Origin: Amnibacterium setariae
GTDB taxonomy: Bacteria; Actinomycetota; Actinomycetes; Actinomycetales; Microbacteriaceae
Direction of reading: 5' to 3'
DNA length: 64,000 nucleotides
Assembly (NCBI RefSeq): GCF_003581425.1
Contig: NZ_QXTG01000001.1
Span: forward strand, 186,001 to 250,000
Shown here: positions 19,256 through 28,035 of the stretch, piece by piece
How the letters are laid out: each line of letters starts with the position of its first letter
Numbering within the stretch: position 1 is the stretch's first letter
Notes under the pieces: model-generated
What the model was told of the DNA's origin: nothing
Databases searched by the model: none
The model's input: only the letters and a program-made list of their open reading frames with translations
Position numbers and translations under genes: made by a program

Positions 19256-20415
19256 GCGGTCGATCCTGCCCGCTCGGCCGCCCCCGCGGGCCCGTCGGCC
19301 GCGGGCTCGGGCTCGGGCTCGTCGACCACGCTGCCGGCGCGGATGCGCGTGACGCGGCCGGCGAGCGCGGGCGGGATGTCCGCCTCCACCGCGGCGGTGA
19401 CGATGACCTGCTCGTAGCGGGCGACCCGGTCCGCGAGGCGGACGCGCCGCCGCTCGTCGAGCTCCGCGAACACGTCGTCGAGGATCACGATCGGGTCGCC
19501 GGTCTCGAGGGCGTGCCGCAGCAGCTCCACGGAGCCGAGGCGCAGCGCGAGCGCGAGCGACCACGACTCCCCGTGGCTCGCGTATCCCCGGGCGGGCAGC
19601 CCGTTGATCGTGAGCAGCACGTCGTCCCGGTGCGGGCCGACCAGGGTGATGCCGCGCTCGATCTCGCGGCGCCGGACCCGGGCGAGGGCGGCGGTGAACC
19701 GCTCGACGGTCGTGCCCTCGTCCGACTCGTCGTCGATCGTGCGCTGCGCCGCCACGGCGACCCGCTGGTCGGCGCCCGCGACGACCGCGTACTGCTCGGC
19801 GATCAGGGGCTCAAGGTCGGCGAGCAGGGCGGTGCGGGCGTCGAGCAGCTCGGAGCCCGTCGCGACGAGGCGCTCGTCCCAGACCGCGAGCGACTCGACG
19901 TCGACGAGCCCGCGGCTCCCGCGGAGCAGGCCGTTGCGCTGCCGGAGCGCCTTCTCGTAGTCGGAGACGGTGCCCGCGAGCCGCGGGGCGCGCTGCACGA
20001 GCAGCTCGTCGACGAAGCGGCGGCGGGCGGAGGGCTCGCCGCGCACGATGGCGAGGTCCTCCGGCGCGAACAGGACGCTCGAGACGTTCCGCGTGATCTC
20101 GCGCGGACGCACCGCAGACCGGTTGAGCTGCGCGCGGTTGGCGCCCACGCGGTTGACGAGGACCTCGGCGAGGACCTCGCGCTCCCCCGCGACGACGGTC
20201 GCCCGGATCACCGCGGCGTCGGCGCCCGCGCGCACGAGGGCCGCGTCGCCCGCGACCCGGTGCGAGCCCAGGGTCGTGAGGAAGCCGATCGCCTCGACGA
20301 GGTTCGTCTTCCCCTGCCCGTTGCTGCCGGCGAGCACGTTCGCTCCCGGTGCGAACGAGACGTCCGCGGCGGCGTAGTTGCGCCAGTCGGTCAGCCGCAG
20401 GTTCGCGATGCGCAT
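19252..20415 (-). CDS. recF: DNA replication and repair protein RecF
   Basis: RecF is an SMC-like ABC ATPase that helps load RecA at gaps. The 387-residue product has Walker A GSNGQGKTNLVEAIG (starting about 31), the VGPHRDD motif, the signature SHGESWSLALALRL and Walker B VILDDVFAELD near residue 310. The N-terminus MRIANLRLTDWRNY is canonical. The C-terminal 25 residues are a low-complexity Glu/Pro/Ala tail. It lies between gnd and the dciA-like gene, in the classic dnaA-dnaN-gnd-recF order. Confidence 0.96.
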   Translation of the reverse strand: MRIANLRLTDWRNYAAADVSFAPGANVLAGSNGQGKTNLVEAIGFLTTLGSHRVAGDAALVRAGADAAVIRATVVAGEREVLAEVLVNRVGANRAQLNRSAVRPREITRNVSSVLFAPEDLAIVRGEPSARRRFVDELLVQRAPRLAGTVSDYEKALRQRNGLLRGSRGLVDVESLAVWDERLVATGSELLDARTALLADLEPLIAEQYAVVAGADQRVAVAAQRTIDDESDEGTTVERFTAALARVRRREIERGITLVGPHRDDVLLTINGLPARGYASHGESWSLALALRLGSVELLRHALETGDPIVILDDVFAELDERRRVRLADRVARYEQVIVTAAVEADIPPALAGRVTRIRAGSVVDEPEPEPAADGPAGAAERAGSTA

Positions 20416-20487
20416 CAGGGGTCGCTCCGTCCGGGGCTGCAGGGGGCCGGCGGGCCGGGATCCCGGCAGCCCCGGACGAGAAGGGGT

Positions 20488-21408
20488 CTAGCGCTTGGTC
20501 GGGTGCATCTGCTGCGCGGTCTCGACCTCCGCGGCCTTGACCGCGTGGCCGCCGAACTGGTTGCGCAGCGCGGCGACCGCCTGCATGGCGGGGGACTGCT
20601 CCTGCCGCGACACGAAGCGGGCGAAGATCGAGGCGCTGATGGCGGGCATCGGCACGGCGTGGTCGATCGCCTCCTCGAGCGTCCAGCGGCCCTCGCCGGA
20701 GTCGTCGACGTAGCCGTCGATCTCGGCGAAGTCGGGGTCCTGCTCGAGGGCGCGGACCATCAGCTCGAGCAGCCAGGAGCGGACGACCGTGCCGCGCTGC
20801 CAGGCCTTGAAGGTGCCGGTGACGTCGATGCCGCGGTCCGAGGCGTGGAGCAGCTCGTAGCCCTCCGCGTACGCCTGCATGATCGCGTACTCGATGCCGT
20901 TGTGGACCATCTTCGTGTAGTGGCCGGCGCCGACCGGGCCCGCGTGCACGAAGCCCTCGTCGCGGGGGCCCTCCGGGCGCAGCGCGTCGAAGACCGGCAT
21001 GACCCGCTCGACCTGCTCGTCGCTGCCGCCGACCATCAGGCCGTAGCCGTTCTCGAGGCCCCACACGCCGCCGGAGACGCCGACGTCCATGAAGGAGATG
21101 CCCTTCGGGTCGAGCTGCTTCGCGTGCTTCTCGTCCTCGGTGAAGCGGGAGTTGCCGCCGTCGATGATCAGGTCGCCCGGCTCGAGCACCTGCTCCAGCT
21201 CGTCGATGACCGACTGGGTGATCCTGCCCGCGGGCACCATGACCCAGACGGTGCGCGGCGTCGGCAGCGCGGCGGCGAGCGCCGCGTAGTCCGGCACGTC
21301 GCTGACGTCCGGGTTGGTGTCGTAGCCGACGACGTCGATGCCGCTCTTCTTCAGACGGGCGCGCATGTTGTTGCCCATCTTGCCCAGGCCGACGAGTCCG
21401 ATCTTCAT
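20488..21408 (-). CDS. gnd: 6-phosphogluconate dehydrogenase, decarboxylating (short, NAD-type)
   Basis: This 306-residue enzyme of the pentose phosphate pathway converts 6-phosphogluconate to ribulose 5-phosphate and CO2. It has the Rossmann motif GLVGLGKMGNNM (4-15), the substrate loop DGGNS (83-87), and the catalytic segment GAGHYTKMVHNGIEYAIMQ (K166, N170). The short length (about 300 rather than 470) places it in the GntZ/YqeC-like group that usually prefers NAD. The gene lies between dnaN and recF as in many actinobacteria. An upstream in-frame codon at 21423 could extend it by 5 residues; ATG 21408 starts directly at the fold and has AGGGA upstream. Confidence 0.94.
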   Translation of the reverse strand: MKIGLVGLGKMGNNMRARLKKSGIDVVGYDTNPDVSDVPDYAALAAALPTPRTVWVMVPAGRITQSVIDELEQVLEPGDLIIDGGNSRFTEDEKHAKQLDPKGISFMDVGVSGGVWGLENGYGLMVGGSDEQVERVMPVFDALRPEGPRDEGFVHAGPVGAGHYTKMVHNGIEYAIMQAYAEGYELLHASDRGIDVTGTFKAWQRGTVVRSWLLELMVRALEQDPDFAEIDGYVDDSGEGRWTLEEAIDHAVPMPAISASIFARFVSRQEQSPAMQAVAALRNQFGGHAVKAAEVETAQQMHPTKR

Positions 21409-21448
21409 TCCGCTGTCCCTCATGCTCGGTTGGGCCGCGGCGCCGGGT

Positions 21449-22588
21449 TCAGCGCAGCAGCAGGTTCGGCTGGAGCAGGTAGCGGAATTCCTCGCTGCCC
21501 GCGTCCTCCCGCGACTTCTGGCCGGTGATGAGCACCGGACCAGGCTTGTTCGGGTTCTCCGTCTTCGTGAACGAGATTCGCACGAAGTCCGTGTGGACGC
21601 CCGAGAGCCCGTCGAGCAGGAACTGGGGCTTCAGCGAGACGACGATGTCGTCGCCGACGAGGACCGCGTCCAGCTGCTCGGACGCCTGCGCCTGCTCGGA
21701 GCCGGCCGCCTCGAGCACGAGGCCCTCGGAGGAGAAGGAGTACCGGAGCGCGGCCTCGCGCTCCAGGACGAGCTGCACGCGCCGCGTCGCCTCGACGAGC
21801 TCCGCCGTGCCGATGACCGCGTAGTGCTCGGTGGTGTCGGGGAACAGCCGCTTGACCGGCGGGAAGTTGCCCTTGATCAGCAGCGAGGTGACCGTGCGGC
21901 GGTCGGAGGCGAACGCGATGAGCTCGCGGTCGCCGCCGCGGGTGATGCCGATGCTGACGTCGCCGCTGCCGGCGAAGGTGCGGCCGACCTCCTGGAGCGT
22001 GCGGGCCGGCACGAGCGCGCTGACCGGCTCCTTCGCGTCGCTCGTCCAGGGGAGCTCGCGCACGGCGACGCGGTAGCGGTCGGTCGCCGTCAGGGAGATC
22101 GATCCCGCCGTCGCCTCGAGCTGCACGCCGGTGATCACGGGGGTGACGTCGTCGCGCGAGGCGGCGACGACGACCTGCGCGATCGAGCCGGAGAAGGTCC
22201 CCGCGGGCACGACGCCGGTGGACTCGCCGACCGGGGGCAGCGACGGGTACTCCGCGACGGGCATGGAGAGCAGCGTGAACCTGGCGCTGCCGGCGCTGAC
22301 GAGCACCCGGTTCTCCTGCGTCGAGACCTCGACCGGGACGCCGGGGAGACGGTTCGCGATGTCCGCGAGGAGGCGGCCGGAGACGAGCACGCGGCCCGGC
22401 TCGTCCACCTGCGCGTCGATGCGCACGCGGGCGCTCACCTCGTAGTCGAAGGAGGAGAGGGAGAGGCCGTCGTCCGTCGTCTCGATCAGCACGCCCGAGA
22501 GGATCGGCAGCGTGGTGCGCTGCGGAAGCAGGCGGACGGCGAACGACACGGCGTCGCTGAAGACGTCCCGGTTCGCGTGGAATCGCAC
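21449..22588 (-). CDS. dnaN: DNA polymerase III beta sliding clamp
   Basis: The 379-residue clamp tethers the polymerase to DNA. It shows the three repeated clamp domains of about 120 residues, beginning MRFHANRDVFSDAVSFAVRLLPQRTTLPILSG and ending with FVRISFTKTENPNKPGPVLITG and a short C-terminus. It starts at GTG 22588, preceded by AGGGAG at 7 nt spacing. It is the first gene after the oriC gap and leads toward gnd and recF. Confidence 0.97.
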   Translation of the reverse strand: MRFHANRDVFSDAVSFAVRLLPQRTTLPILSGVLIETTDDGLSLSSFDYEVSARVRIDAQVDEPGRVLVSGRLLADIANRLPGVPVEVSTQENRVLVSAGSARFTLLSMPVAEYPSLPPVGESTGVVPAGTFSGSIAQVVVAASRDDVTPVITGVQLEATAGSISLTATDRYRVAVRELPWTSDAKEPVSALVPARTLQEVGRTFAGSGDVSIGITRGGDRELIAFASDRRTVTSLLIKGNFPPVKRLFPDTTEHYAVIGTAELVEATRRVQLVLEREAALRYSFSSEGLVLEAAGSEQAQASEQLDAVLVGDDIVVSLKPQFLLDGLSGVHTDFVRISFTKTENPNKPGPVLITGQKSREDAGSEEFRYLLQPNLLLR

Positions 22589-22786
22589 CGTCGCACTCCC
22601 TGTTCCGTTGGGCCCGGGATCGCGCCGGGGGTGTCCTGCCGTAGGTCGGTGAGCATCGTAGCGGGTGGCCTCGGCCCGCCTTCATGCCCCTGACGCCCGG
22701 ACGGGGGTCGCAGTCCACAGCGCGGAATCGAGTGGAGGGAGGAAGAGAAGGAGAAGGACAACCACACTCTTAACAGGTGTGCACAC

Positions 22787-22795
22787 TGTGGATAA
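22787..22795 (-). promoter_or_regulatory. DnaA box, perfect consensus
   Basis: The complement reads TTATCCACA. It lies 28 bp from a 25-nt polypurine tract and close to the dnaN promoter. Confidence 0.8.
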
Positions 22796-22955
22796 CTCGT
22801 GCGGAGCCGCCTGCCGAGCGGGAACTACAGGGCTGTCAGATGTTGGAACCGTGCGGACGGACGGCGGAGTCGTGCGCCCTGCCATGTTGACGTCCCCGGA
22901 CCGGTTCCACATCGCCCCAGGGGGAGGGGGCCCCGCACGGGGGTGCCGACCGGAG

Positions 22956-22964
22956 TTATCCACA
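22956..22964 (+). promoter_or_regulatory. DnaA box, perfect consensus
   Basis: Reads TTATCCACA on the plus strand, 160 bp from the other perfect box and in the opposite orientation. Confidence 0.8.
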
Positions 22965-23192
22965 CCTCCCTCACATGGGGGTGGATTCCGGCTCCGGGCG
23001 AGGAGAACTCCCTGATCGCAGCCCGATGCGCCCGCCCCGACCGCTGTCCGAGCCCCCGGGTACCGCTCTGCGACCCGACCCGCGCGTCCCTCGCACGCGG
23101 GGTGCCGCCGGCTCCGCGCCCCGCATCCCCGCTGACGCCGTCACGCGGTCGCTGCGACGCCAGGGGTACCGCACGAGAGGGCGCGGGCGGGC

Positions 23193-24635
23193 TCAGCGGC
23201 GGTAGCGCTGCTCCTGCTTGATGCGGCTCGTCAGCTCGGTGACCTGGTTGTAGATCGAGCGGCGCTCCTTCATGAGCTCGCTGATCTTCTTGTTCGCGTA
23301 CATCACGGTGGTGTGGTCGCGACCGCCGAACAGCTGGCCGATCTTCGGCAGCGACAGGCTCGTCAGCTCGCGGCACAGGTACATCGCGATCTGGCGGGCG
23401 GAGGCGATCTGCTGCGACCGGCTCGACCCGAAGAGGTCGTCGGTCGAGAGCTTGAAGTACGCCGCGACCGCCTCGATGATGTCGCCCGGCGCGATGACGT
23501 TGTCCTCGTCGAGGGTGATGAGGTCCTTCAGCACCGTCTGCACCAGCTGCAGGTCGACCGGGGCCCGGGTCAGGCTCGCGTAGGCGGTGACCCGGATCAG
23601 CGTGCCCTCGAGCTCCCGGATGTTGCTCGAGACCTTCGAGGCCATGAACTCGAGGATGTCGTCGGGGACCTGGATCTGCTCGTTCTGCGCCCGCTTGCGG
23701 AGGATCGCGATGCGGGTCTCGAGGTCCGGGATCTGCACGTCCGTGATCAGGCCCTGCTCGAAGCGGGACCGCATCCGGTCCTCGAACCCCGTCAGCTGCC
23801 GCGGCGCGAGGTCGGAGGTGATGACCACCTGCTTGTTGTGGTCGTGCAGGGTGTTGAAGGTGTGGAAGAAGGCCTCCTGCGTGGAGTCCTTGCCCGACAG
23901 GAACTGGATGTCGTCGATCAGCAGGACGTCGACGTCCCGGTAGCGCGCCTGGAACTGCTGCGTCCGGTTCGTCGCGATCGAGTTGATGAAGTCGTTCGTG
24001 AACTCCTCGCTCGACACGTACCGCACCCGGATCCCGGGGTAGAGGCCCATCGAGTAGTGCCCGATGGAGTGCAGGAGGTGGGTCTTGCCGAGGCCGGAGC
24101 CGCCGTAGATGAAGAGCGGGTTGTAGGCCTTCGCGGGCGACTCCGCGACCGCGAAGGCCGCGGCGTGCGCGAAGCGGTTCGACGAGCCGATGACGAACGT
24201 CTCGAACGTGTACCGCTCGTTGAGGCGCGACTCCGTGCCCGCCGGGACGACCGGCGTCTCGGGCGCCGCCTCCACGGCCACCGACGCGGTGCGGGCGGCG
24301 GGCGAGGCGGAGGAGGCGGGGGCCGCGGCCGGCACCGGTGCGGGCGCCGGGGCCGAGGAGTAGTCCGGGACGATGTCGGGGTTCACCGTGACGGCGAAGG
24401 TGTGGATCTCGAACTCGCCGTCGAGCGCGGAGATCGCCTCCGTGAGCGGGACGCGCCCGCGCTGCTCGAGCATCGAGCGCGAGAAGTCGTTGGGCACCTC
24501 GAGGTAGAGCACGCCGGCCATGACGCCCTTGGGCTCGACGAGGCTGACGAAGCCCTGCAGCTGCGGGCCGACGCGGGGATCGGTGGCGAGGGTGGCGCGG
24601 ATCCTGGTCCACGCGTCCACGGCCACGTCCGTCAT
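23193..24635 (-). CDS. dnaA: Chromosomal replication initiator protein DnaA
   Basis: The 480-residue initiator binds DnaA boxes and opens oriC. Domain I covers about 1-85, a Pro/Ala/Ser linker (domain II) about 90-145, and the AAA+ domain follows with Walker [16 protein letters not shown] and Walker [13 protein letters not shown]. Domain IV ends with the DNA-binding signature [18 protein letters not shown] 24635 has a GAGGAGGG Shine-Dalgarno 8 nt upstream. The gene reads leftward into oriC, so if replication starts in the dnaA-dnaN gap, dnaA itself is transcribed against the rightward fork. Confidence 0.98.
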   Translation of the reverse strand: MTDVAVDAWTRIRATLATDPRVGPQLQGFVSLVEPKGVMAGVLYLEVPNDFSRSMLEQRGRVPLTEAISALDGEFEIHTFAVTVNPDIVPDYSSAPAPAPVPAAAPASSASPAARTASVAVEAAPETPVVPAGTESRLNERYTFETFVIGSSNRFAHAAAFAVAESPAKAYNPLFIYGGSGLGKTHLLHSIGHYSMGLYPGIRVRYVSSEEFTNDFINSIATNRTQQFQARYRDVDVLLIDDIQFLSGKDSTQEAFFHTFNTLHDHNKQVVITSDLAPRQLTGFEDRMRSRFEQGLITDVQIPDLETRIAILRKRAQNEQIQVPDDILEFMASKVSSNIRELEGTLIRVTAYASLTRAPVDLQLVQTVLKDLITLDEDNVIAPGDIIEAVAAYFKLSTDDLFGSSRSQQIASARQIAMYLCRELTSLSLPKIGQLFGGRDHTTVMYANKKISELMKERRSIYNQVTELTSRIKQEQRYRR

Positions 24636-25015
24636 CGACCCATCCCTCCTCGATCTCCCGGGGTGCGTGCGCGACGAAGGCGGCGCACGGGGGCGGCGCC
24701 TGGCGGAGACCTGCGCTCCAGTCGGGTGCCGGGAGCGACGAGGGCCCACCGTAACGCCCGCCTGTTTCCGCAGGCAAGTCTCCACAGGCGCGCTTCCTGT
24801 GTGTGGAGAAACGCCGCGGAGGAGCCCGGAAGCACGAGCCCAGACCTGGGGACAACGACGAATCACACCTGTGGAATTCGTCCCTCGTCCGAGGGGTGGG
24901 GGAGCCGTGATGTAGTGTGTTCCGGTTCCGCGGCGCGTTCTTCGCGCCCCACGACTTCGCGCCCCGCCCGGGCCCCCGGGCGCTGCGGCGCAGCCGATCA
25001 CACGAGGTGACCAGA
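24636..25015. promoter_or_regulatory. Divergent dnaA / rpmH regulatory region with DnaA-box-like sites
   Basis: This 380-bp gap carries the dnaA and rpmH promoters. Box-like sites are GTCTCCACA (24778-24786, two mismatches) and the complement of 24802-24810 (TTCTCCACA, one mismatch). A 26-bp dyad at 24857-24882 has GACGAAT/ATTCGTC arms. A plus-strand TAGTGT at 24913-24918 may be the rpmH -10 box. DnaA autoregulation is a plausible inference. Confidence 0.5.
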
Positions 25016-25153
25016 GTGACGAAGCGCACGTTCCAGCCGAACAACCGCCGCCGGGCCAAGGTGCACGGCTTCCGCCTGCGCATGCGCACCCGCGCCGGCC
25101 GCGCCATCCTCTCCGCGCGCCGCGCCAAGGGCCGCACCGAGCTCTCGGCGTAG
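25016..25153 (+). CDS. rpmH: 50S ribosomal protein L34
   Basis: The 45-residue basic protein reads [20 protein letters not shown] and ends [10 protein letters not shown], the complete L34 sequence. It starts at GTG 25016. L34 opens the conserved rpmH-rnpA-yidD-yidC-jag-rsmG-parAB string that diverges from dnaA. It is a small structural protein of the large ribosomal subunit. Confidence 0.97.
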   Translation: MTKRTFQPNNRRRAKVHGFRLRMRTRAGRAILSARRAKGRTELSA

Positions 25154-25171
25154 GGGCCCGACCCTCCCCCC

Positions 25172-25510
25172 GTGCTCGCGAAGGCGAACCGGATCGTCTC
25201 GGCGACGGACTACCGCCGCCTGGTCCGCTCCGGCCGGAAGGCCCGCGGTGCGCTGGTGCTCGCCTACGGGCGGCGCTCCTCCCCCGACTCGCCGATGCGG
25301 ATGGGGGTCATCGTCGCGCGCAACGTCGGCAAGGCCGTCGTGCGCAACAAGGTCCGGCGCCGCATGAAGGCCGTCGGCTGGTCGCTCGCGCAGGACGTGC
25401 GCGGGCTCGACGTCGTCGTCCGCGCCCTGCCGTCCGCGGCGTCGGCCGACTTCGACCAGATCGACGGCGAGCTGCGCCGGCTGGTCGGCGTGCTGCAGGA
25501 GCGCGCATGA
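25172..25510 (+). CDS. rnpA: Ribonuclease P protein component
   Basis: The 112-residue protein assists RNase P RNA in trimming tRNA 5' leaders. It begins [26 protein letters not shown] and contains the RNA-binding signature RNKVRRRMK (about 53-61). It starts at GTG 25172, 18 bp after rpmH. Its end overlaps the yidD ATG (ATGA), indicating coupled translation. Confidence 0.95.
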   Translation: MLAKANRIVSATDYRRLVRSGRKARGALVLAYGRRSSPDSPMRMGVIVARNVGKAVVRNKVRRRMKAVGWSLAQDVRGLDVVVRALPSAASADFDQIDGELRRLVGVLQERA

Positions 25511-25806
25511 CGACCCTGCTGCTCCTGCCGCGCAACGCCCTGATCGCGGTGCTGCGTCTGTACCGCGCCGTGGTCTCGCCCCTCTACGGCGACGTCTGCA
25601 GGTACCATCCCTCCTGCTCCCGCTACGCCCTCGAGGCCGTGCAGCAGTCGGGAGCCGTCGTCGGAACGTCTCTGGCGGTGTGGCGCGTCCTCCGCTGCAA
25701 CCCGTGGTCGCGCGGCGGGGTCGACGACCCGCCCGCCCGGCTCCGTCCCTCGTACCGCATCACCACGCACGGCTTCGTTCGGCCGGCAGAGCAGCCGGGA
25801 GGCTGA
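25507..25806 (+). CDS. yidD: Membrane protein insertion efficiency factor YidD
   Basis: The 99-residue protein is a small membrane-associated factor that aids YidC-dependent insertion. It carries the family core YRAVVSPLYGDVCRYHPSCSRYALEAVQ (cysteines at the two C..C positions), WRVLRCNPWSRGGVDDP. The ATG at 25507 overlaps the rnpA stop. The yidC start lies 5 bp after its stop. Confidence 0.95.
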   Translation: MTTLLLLPRNALIAVLRLYRAVVSPLYGDVCRYHPSCSRYALEAVQQSGAVVGTSLAVWRVLRCNPWSRGGVDDPPARLRPSYRITTHGFVRPAEQPGG

Positions 25807-25811
25807 ACCCC

Positions 25812-26819
25812 ATGGGCATCCCAGACATCTTCGGCCTCGTCCTGTGGCCGTTCAAATGGGTGATCGAGGCGATCCTGGTCGGCTTCCACGCCTTCTGGTC
25901 CTCGATCGGCCTGCAGCCCGGCGACGGCCTGACCTGGATCCTGTCGATCCTCGGCCTCGTGATCGTGGTCCGCTCGGCCCTGATCCCCCTCTTCGTCCGG
26001 CAGATCAAGAGCCAGCGCAAGATGCTGGAGCTGGCGCCGCAGCTGAAGAAGATCCAGGAGAAGTACAAGGGCAAGCGCGACCAGTTCTCCCGCGAGGCGA
26101 TGAGCCGGGAGACGATGGAGCTCTACCGCCACCACGGGACGAGCCCGTTCTCCTCCTGCCTGCCGCTCGTCGCGCAGATGCCGATCTTCTTCAGCCTGTT
26201 CCAGGTGCTGGAGACCGCGCAGCGCGACCCGGACCGCGGCGGCGTCGGCCTGCTCACCCCGGACCTCGCGAACTCCTTCGGCGCCTCGAGCCTGTTCGGC
26301 GCCCCGCTGCACGAGACCATCGGCTCCGGCATCAACGCCCTGGGCAAGGGCGGCACCTCGGGCGACCTGCTCGTCGTGATCGTCGGCATCTTCATGGTCG
26401 CGCTGATGACGGTCACGCAGTTCATCACGCAGCTGCAGATCATGTCGAAGAACGTCTCGCCCGAGACGGCCGCGAGCCCCATGTACCGCCAGCAGAAGAT
26501 GCTGCTGTACATCCTTCCGCTGGTCTTCATCTTCTCCGGCATCGCGTTCCCGCTGGGCGTGATGTTCTACTGGGTCTTCTCCAACCTGTGGACGATGGGC
26601 CAGCAGTTCATCGTGATCCGCAACTCGCCGACGCCGGGCAGCGAGGCCGCCAAGGCCCGCGAGGCGCGTCTCGCGAAGAAGGCGGAGCGCAAGCGCGAGC
26701 GCACCGGCGAGCCGCTGGAAGCGCCCGAGGTCGAGGCCCCGCAGCCGCGGGCGAACACGCAGCGCACGCAGCCGGTGGGCCGCGCGCGGGCCAAGCGGAC
26801 GGGAGAACGACGGGCATGA
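25812..26819 (+). CDS. yidC: Membrane protein insertase YidC
   Basis: The 335-residue insertase folds proteins into the cytoplasmic membrane. It has about five transmembrane helices: one near the N-terminus, a pair around 35-55, the cytoplasmic helical hairpin KSQRKMLELAPQLKKIQEKYKG, then SPFSSCLPLVAQMPIFFSLF, and late helices around 195-275. The C-terminal 60 residues are basic and charged (KKAERKRERTGEP to KRTGERRA), as in actinobacterial YidC, which may bind ribosomes. No large periplasmic P1 domain, as usual in Gram-positives. Its end overlaps the jag-like gene start. Confidence 0.95.
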   Translation: MGIPDIFGLVLWPFKWVIEAILVGFHAFWSSIGLQPGDGLTWILSILGLVIVVRSALIPLFVRQIKSQRKMLELAPQLKKIQEKYKGKRDQFSREAMSRETMELYRHHGTSPFSSCLPLVAQMPIFFSLFQVLETAQRDPDRGGVGLLTPDLANSFGASSLFGAPLHETIGSGINALGKGGTSGDLLVVIVGIFMVALMTVTQFITQLQIMSKNVSPETAASPMYRQQKMLLYILPLVFIFSGIAFPLGVMFYWVFSNLWTMGQQFIVIRNSPTPGSEAAKAREARLAKKAERKRERTGEPLEAPEVEAPQPRANTQRTQPVGRARAKRTGERRA

Positions 26820-27352
26820 CACTTCGAGAGCCTCAGCACGGCGCGGACGCGAACACCCCGGTCGAGGACGACGTGACCGGCCTGCAGGCCGCGCTCGACG
26901 CCGAGGCGGGCAGCGAGGACATCGGCGACATCGCCGCGGACTACGTCGAGGAGCTGCTCGACATCTCCGACCTCGACGGGGACATCGAGATCGAGGACGA
27001 GCACGGCCGCACGACGATCAAGGTGACGGGCGGCGACCTGCGGCTGCTGTCCGCGCCCGAGACCGTCGGCGCGCTCCAGGAGCTCACCCGGCTCGCGGTG
27101 CAGACCCGCACCGGCGGCTTCGCCCGCCTCACGCTCGACATCGGCGGCAGCCGCGACCAGCGCTCCCGCGAGCTCGCCGGGCTCGTCGAGTCGGCGGCCG
27201 CGCGCATCGCCGACGGCGCCGACGCCGTGCCGTTCGAGCCGATGTCGTCGTACGAGCGGAAGCTGGTGCACGACCTCGCCGCGGAGCGCGGGCTCCAGTC
27301 GCACTCCGAGGGGGAGGGCTCCGACCGGCACATCGTGCTGACACCGGCGTGA
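26816..27352 (+). CDS. Jag-like R3H single-stranded nucleic-acid-binding protein
   Basis: The 178-residue protein follows yidC directly (ATGA overlap), as Jag/SpoIIIJ-associated proteins do. An acidic N-terminal segment (about 1-60) precedes a KH-like part (IEDEHGRTTIKVTGGDLRLLSAPETVGALQELTRLAV) and an R3H domain with PFEPMSSYERKLVHDLAAERGLQSHSEG, including the Arg and His of the R3H signature. Jag/KhpB proteins bind RNA and affect cell elongation in Gram-positives. The role here is inferred. Confidence 0.88.
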   Translation: MTLREPQHGADANTPVEDDVTGLQAALDAEAGSEDIGDIAADYVEELLDISDLDGDIEIEDEHGRTTIKVTGGDLRLLSAPETVGALQELTRLAVQTRTGGFARLTLDIGGSRDQRSRELAGLVESAAARIADGADAVPFEPMSSYERKLVHDLAAERGLQSHSEGEGSDRHIVLTPA

Positions 27353-27996
27353 GCGAGGAGCCCCGCTCCGAGGCGCTCGAGCCGGAGCCGCCGGAGGCCG
27401 CGCAGGTCTTCGGCGACCGGCTGCCCGTGGTCCGCCGCTACGTCGCCGACCTCGCCGAGCACGGCATCGTCCTCGGGCTGATCGGCCCGCTCGAGCCGTC
27501 GCGGCTCTGGTCGCGGCACGTCGTGAACAGCGGTCTGCTGTCCCCCTTCCTGCCGCAGGGTGCGACCGTCGCCGACGTCGGCAGCGGCGCCGGCCTGCCG
27601 GGGCTGGTGATCGCCGCCGCGCGCCCCGATCTGCGCGTGACCCTGATCGAGCCGATGGAGCGCCGCGTCGCCTGGCTCGAGGAGGAGACGGCGCGCCTCG
27701 GGCTGAAGAACGTCGTGGTCGAGCGGTCCCGGGCCGAGGACGCGCCGCGCGGCCGGTTCGACGTCGTCACCGCCCGTGCGGTCGGCGCGCTGAGCGGGCT
27801 GCTGCCGATCACGGCGCCGCTCGCGAGGCCGGGCGGCCGGCTCGCGCTGCTGAAGGGCGCCTCCGTGGAGGCGGAGATCGCGAAGGCGGAGAAGGCGATC
27901 CGCCGCCTGGGGCTCGAGGACGTGCACGTCGAGATCGCAGGACGCGGCATGGCGTCCCTCGAAACCCGGGTCCTGGTGGCTACTCTGCCGGTTTGA
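27349..27996 (+). CDS. rsmG: 16S rRNA (guanine527-N7)-methyltransferase RsmG
   Basis: The 215-residue SAM-dependent methyltransferase modifies G527 in 16S rRNA. Motif I is VADVGSGAGLPGLVIAAARPD, followed by LIEPMERRVAWLEE and a late SRAEDAP and ARAV segment. It starts at GTG 27349 with GTGA overlap. Loss of this enzyme confers low-level streptomycin resistance in other bacteria; here the gene looks intact. It is the last ribosomal gene before parAB. Confidence 0.95.
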   Translation: MSEEPRSEALEPEPPEAAQVFGDRLPVVRRYVADLAEHGIVLGLIGPLEPSRLWSRHVVNSGLLSPFLPQGATVADVGSGAGLPGLVIAAARPDLRVTLIEPMERRVAWLEEETARLGLKNVVVERSRAEDAPRGRFDVVTARAVGALSGLLPITAPLARPGGRLALLKGASVEAEIAKAEKAIRRLGLEDVHVEIAGRGMASLETRVLVATLPV

Positions 27997-28035
27997 CCCC
28001 TGTTCGGGGTACACCCACTTGACCTGAGGATCGAA

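Larger units (their letters stand above)
22589..23192. other. oriC: Chromosomal replication origin (oriC) region between dnaA and dnaN
   Basis: This 604-bp gene-free gap holds two perfect DnaA boxes, one on each strand (22787-22795 minus, 22956-22964 plus). A 25-nt pure purine run (22734-22758) is followed by the least GC-rich stretch of the gap (ACAACCACACTCTTAACAGG, from 22758). Position between dnaA and dnaN is the standard origin location in actinobacteria. Weaker box-like TCCACA motifs occur as well. Open frames in it have no family features and are ignored. Confidence 0.8.

Noticed and set aside
22682-22963. 93-codon frame in the oriC gap
   Set aside because: It crosses a DnaA box and promoters and has no family features or Shine-Dalgarno; it is treated as a chance frame.
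24632-24643. Three-codon minicistron (ATG GGT CGA TGA) overlapping the dnaA start
   Set aside because: Its ATG abuts the Shine-Dalgarno with no spacing, so it is unlikely to be translated; the dnaA ATG at 24635 has the normal spacing.
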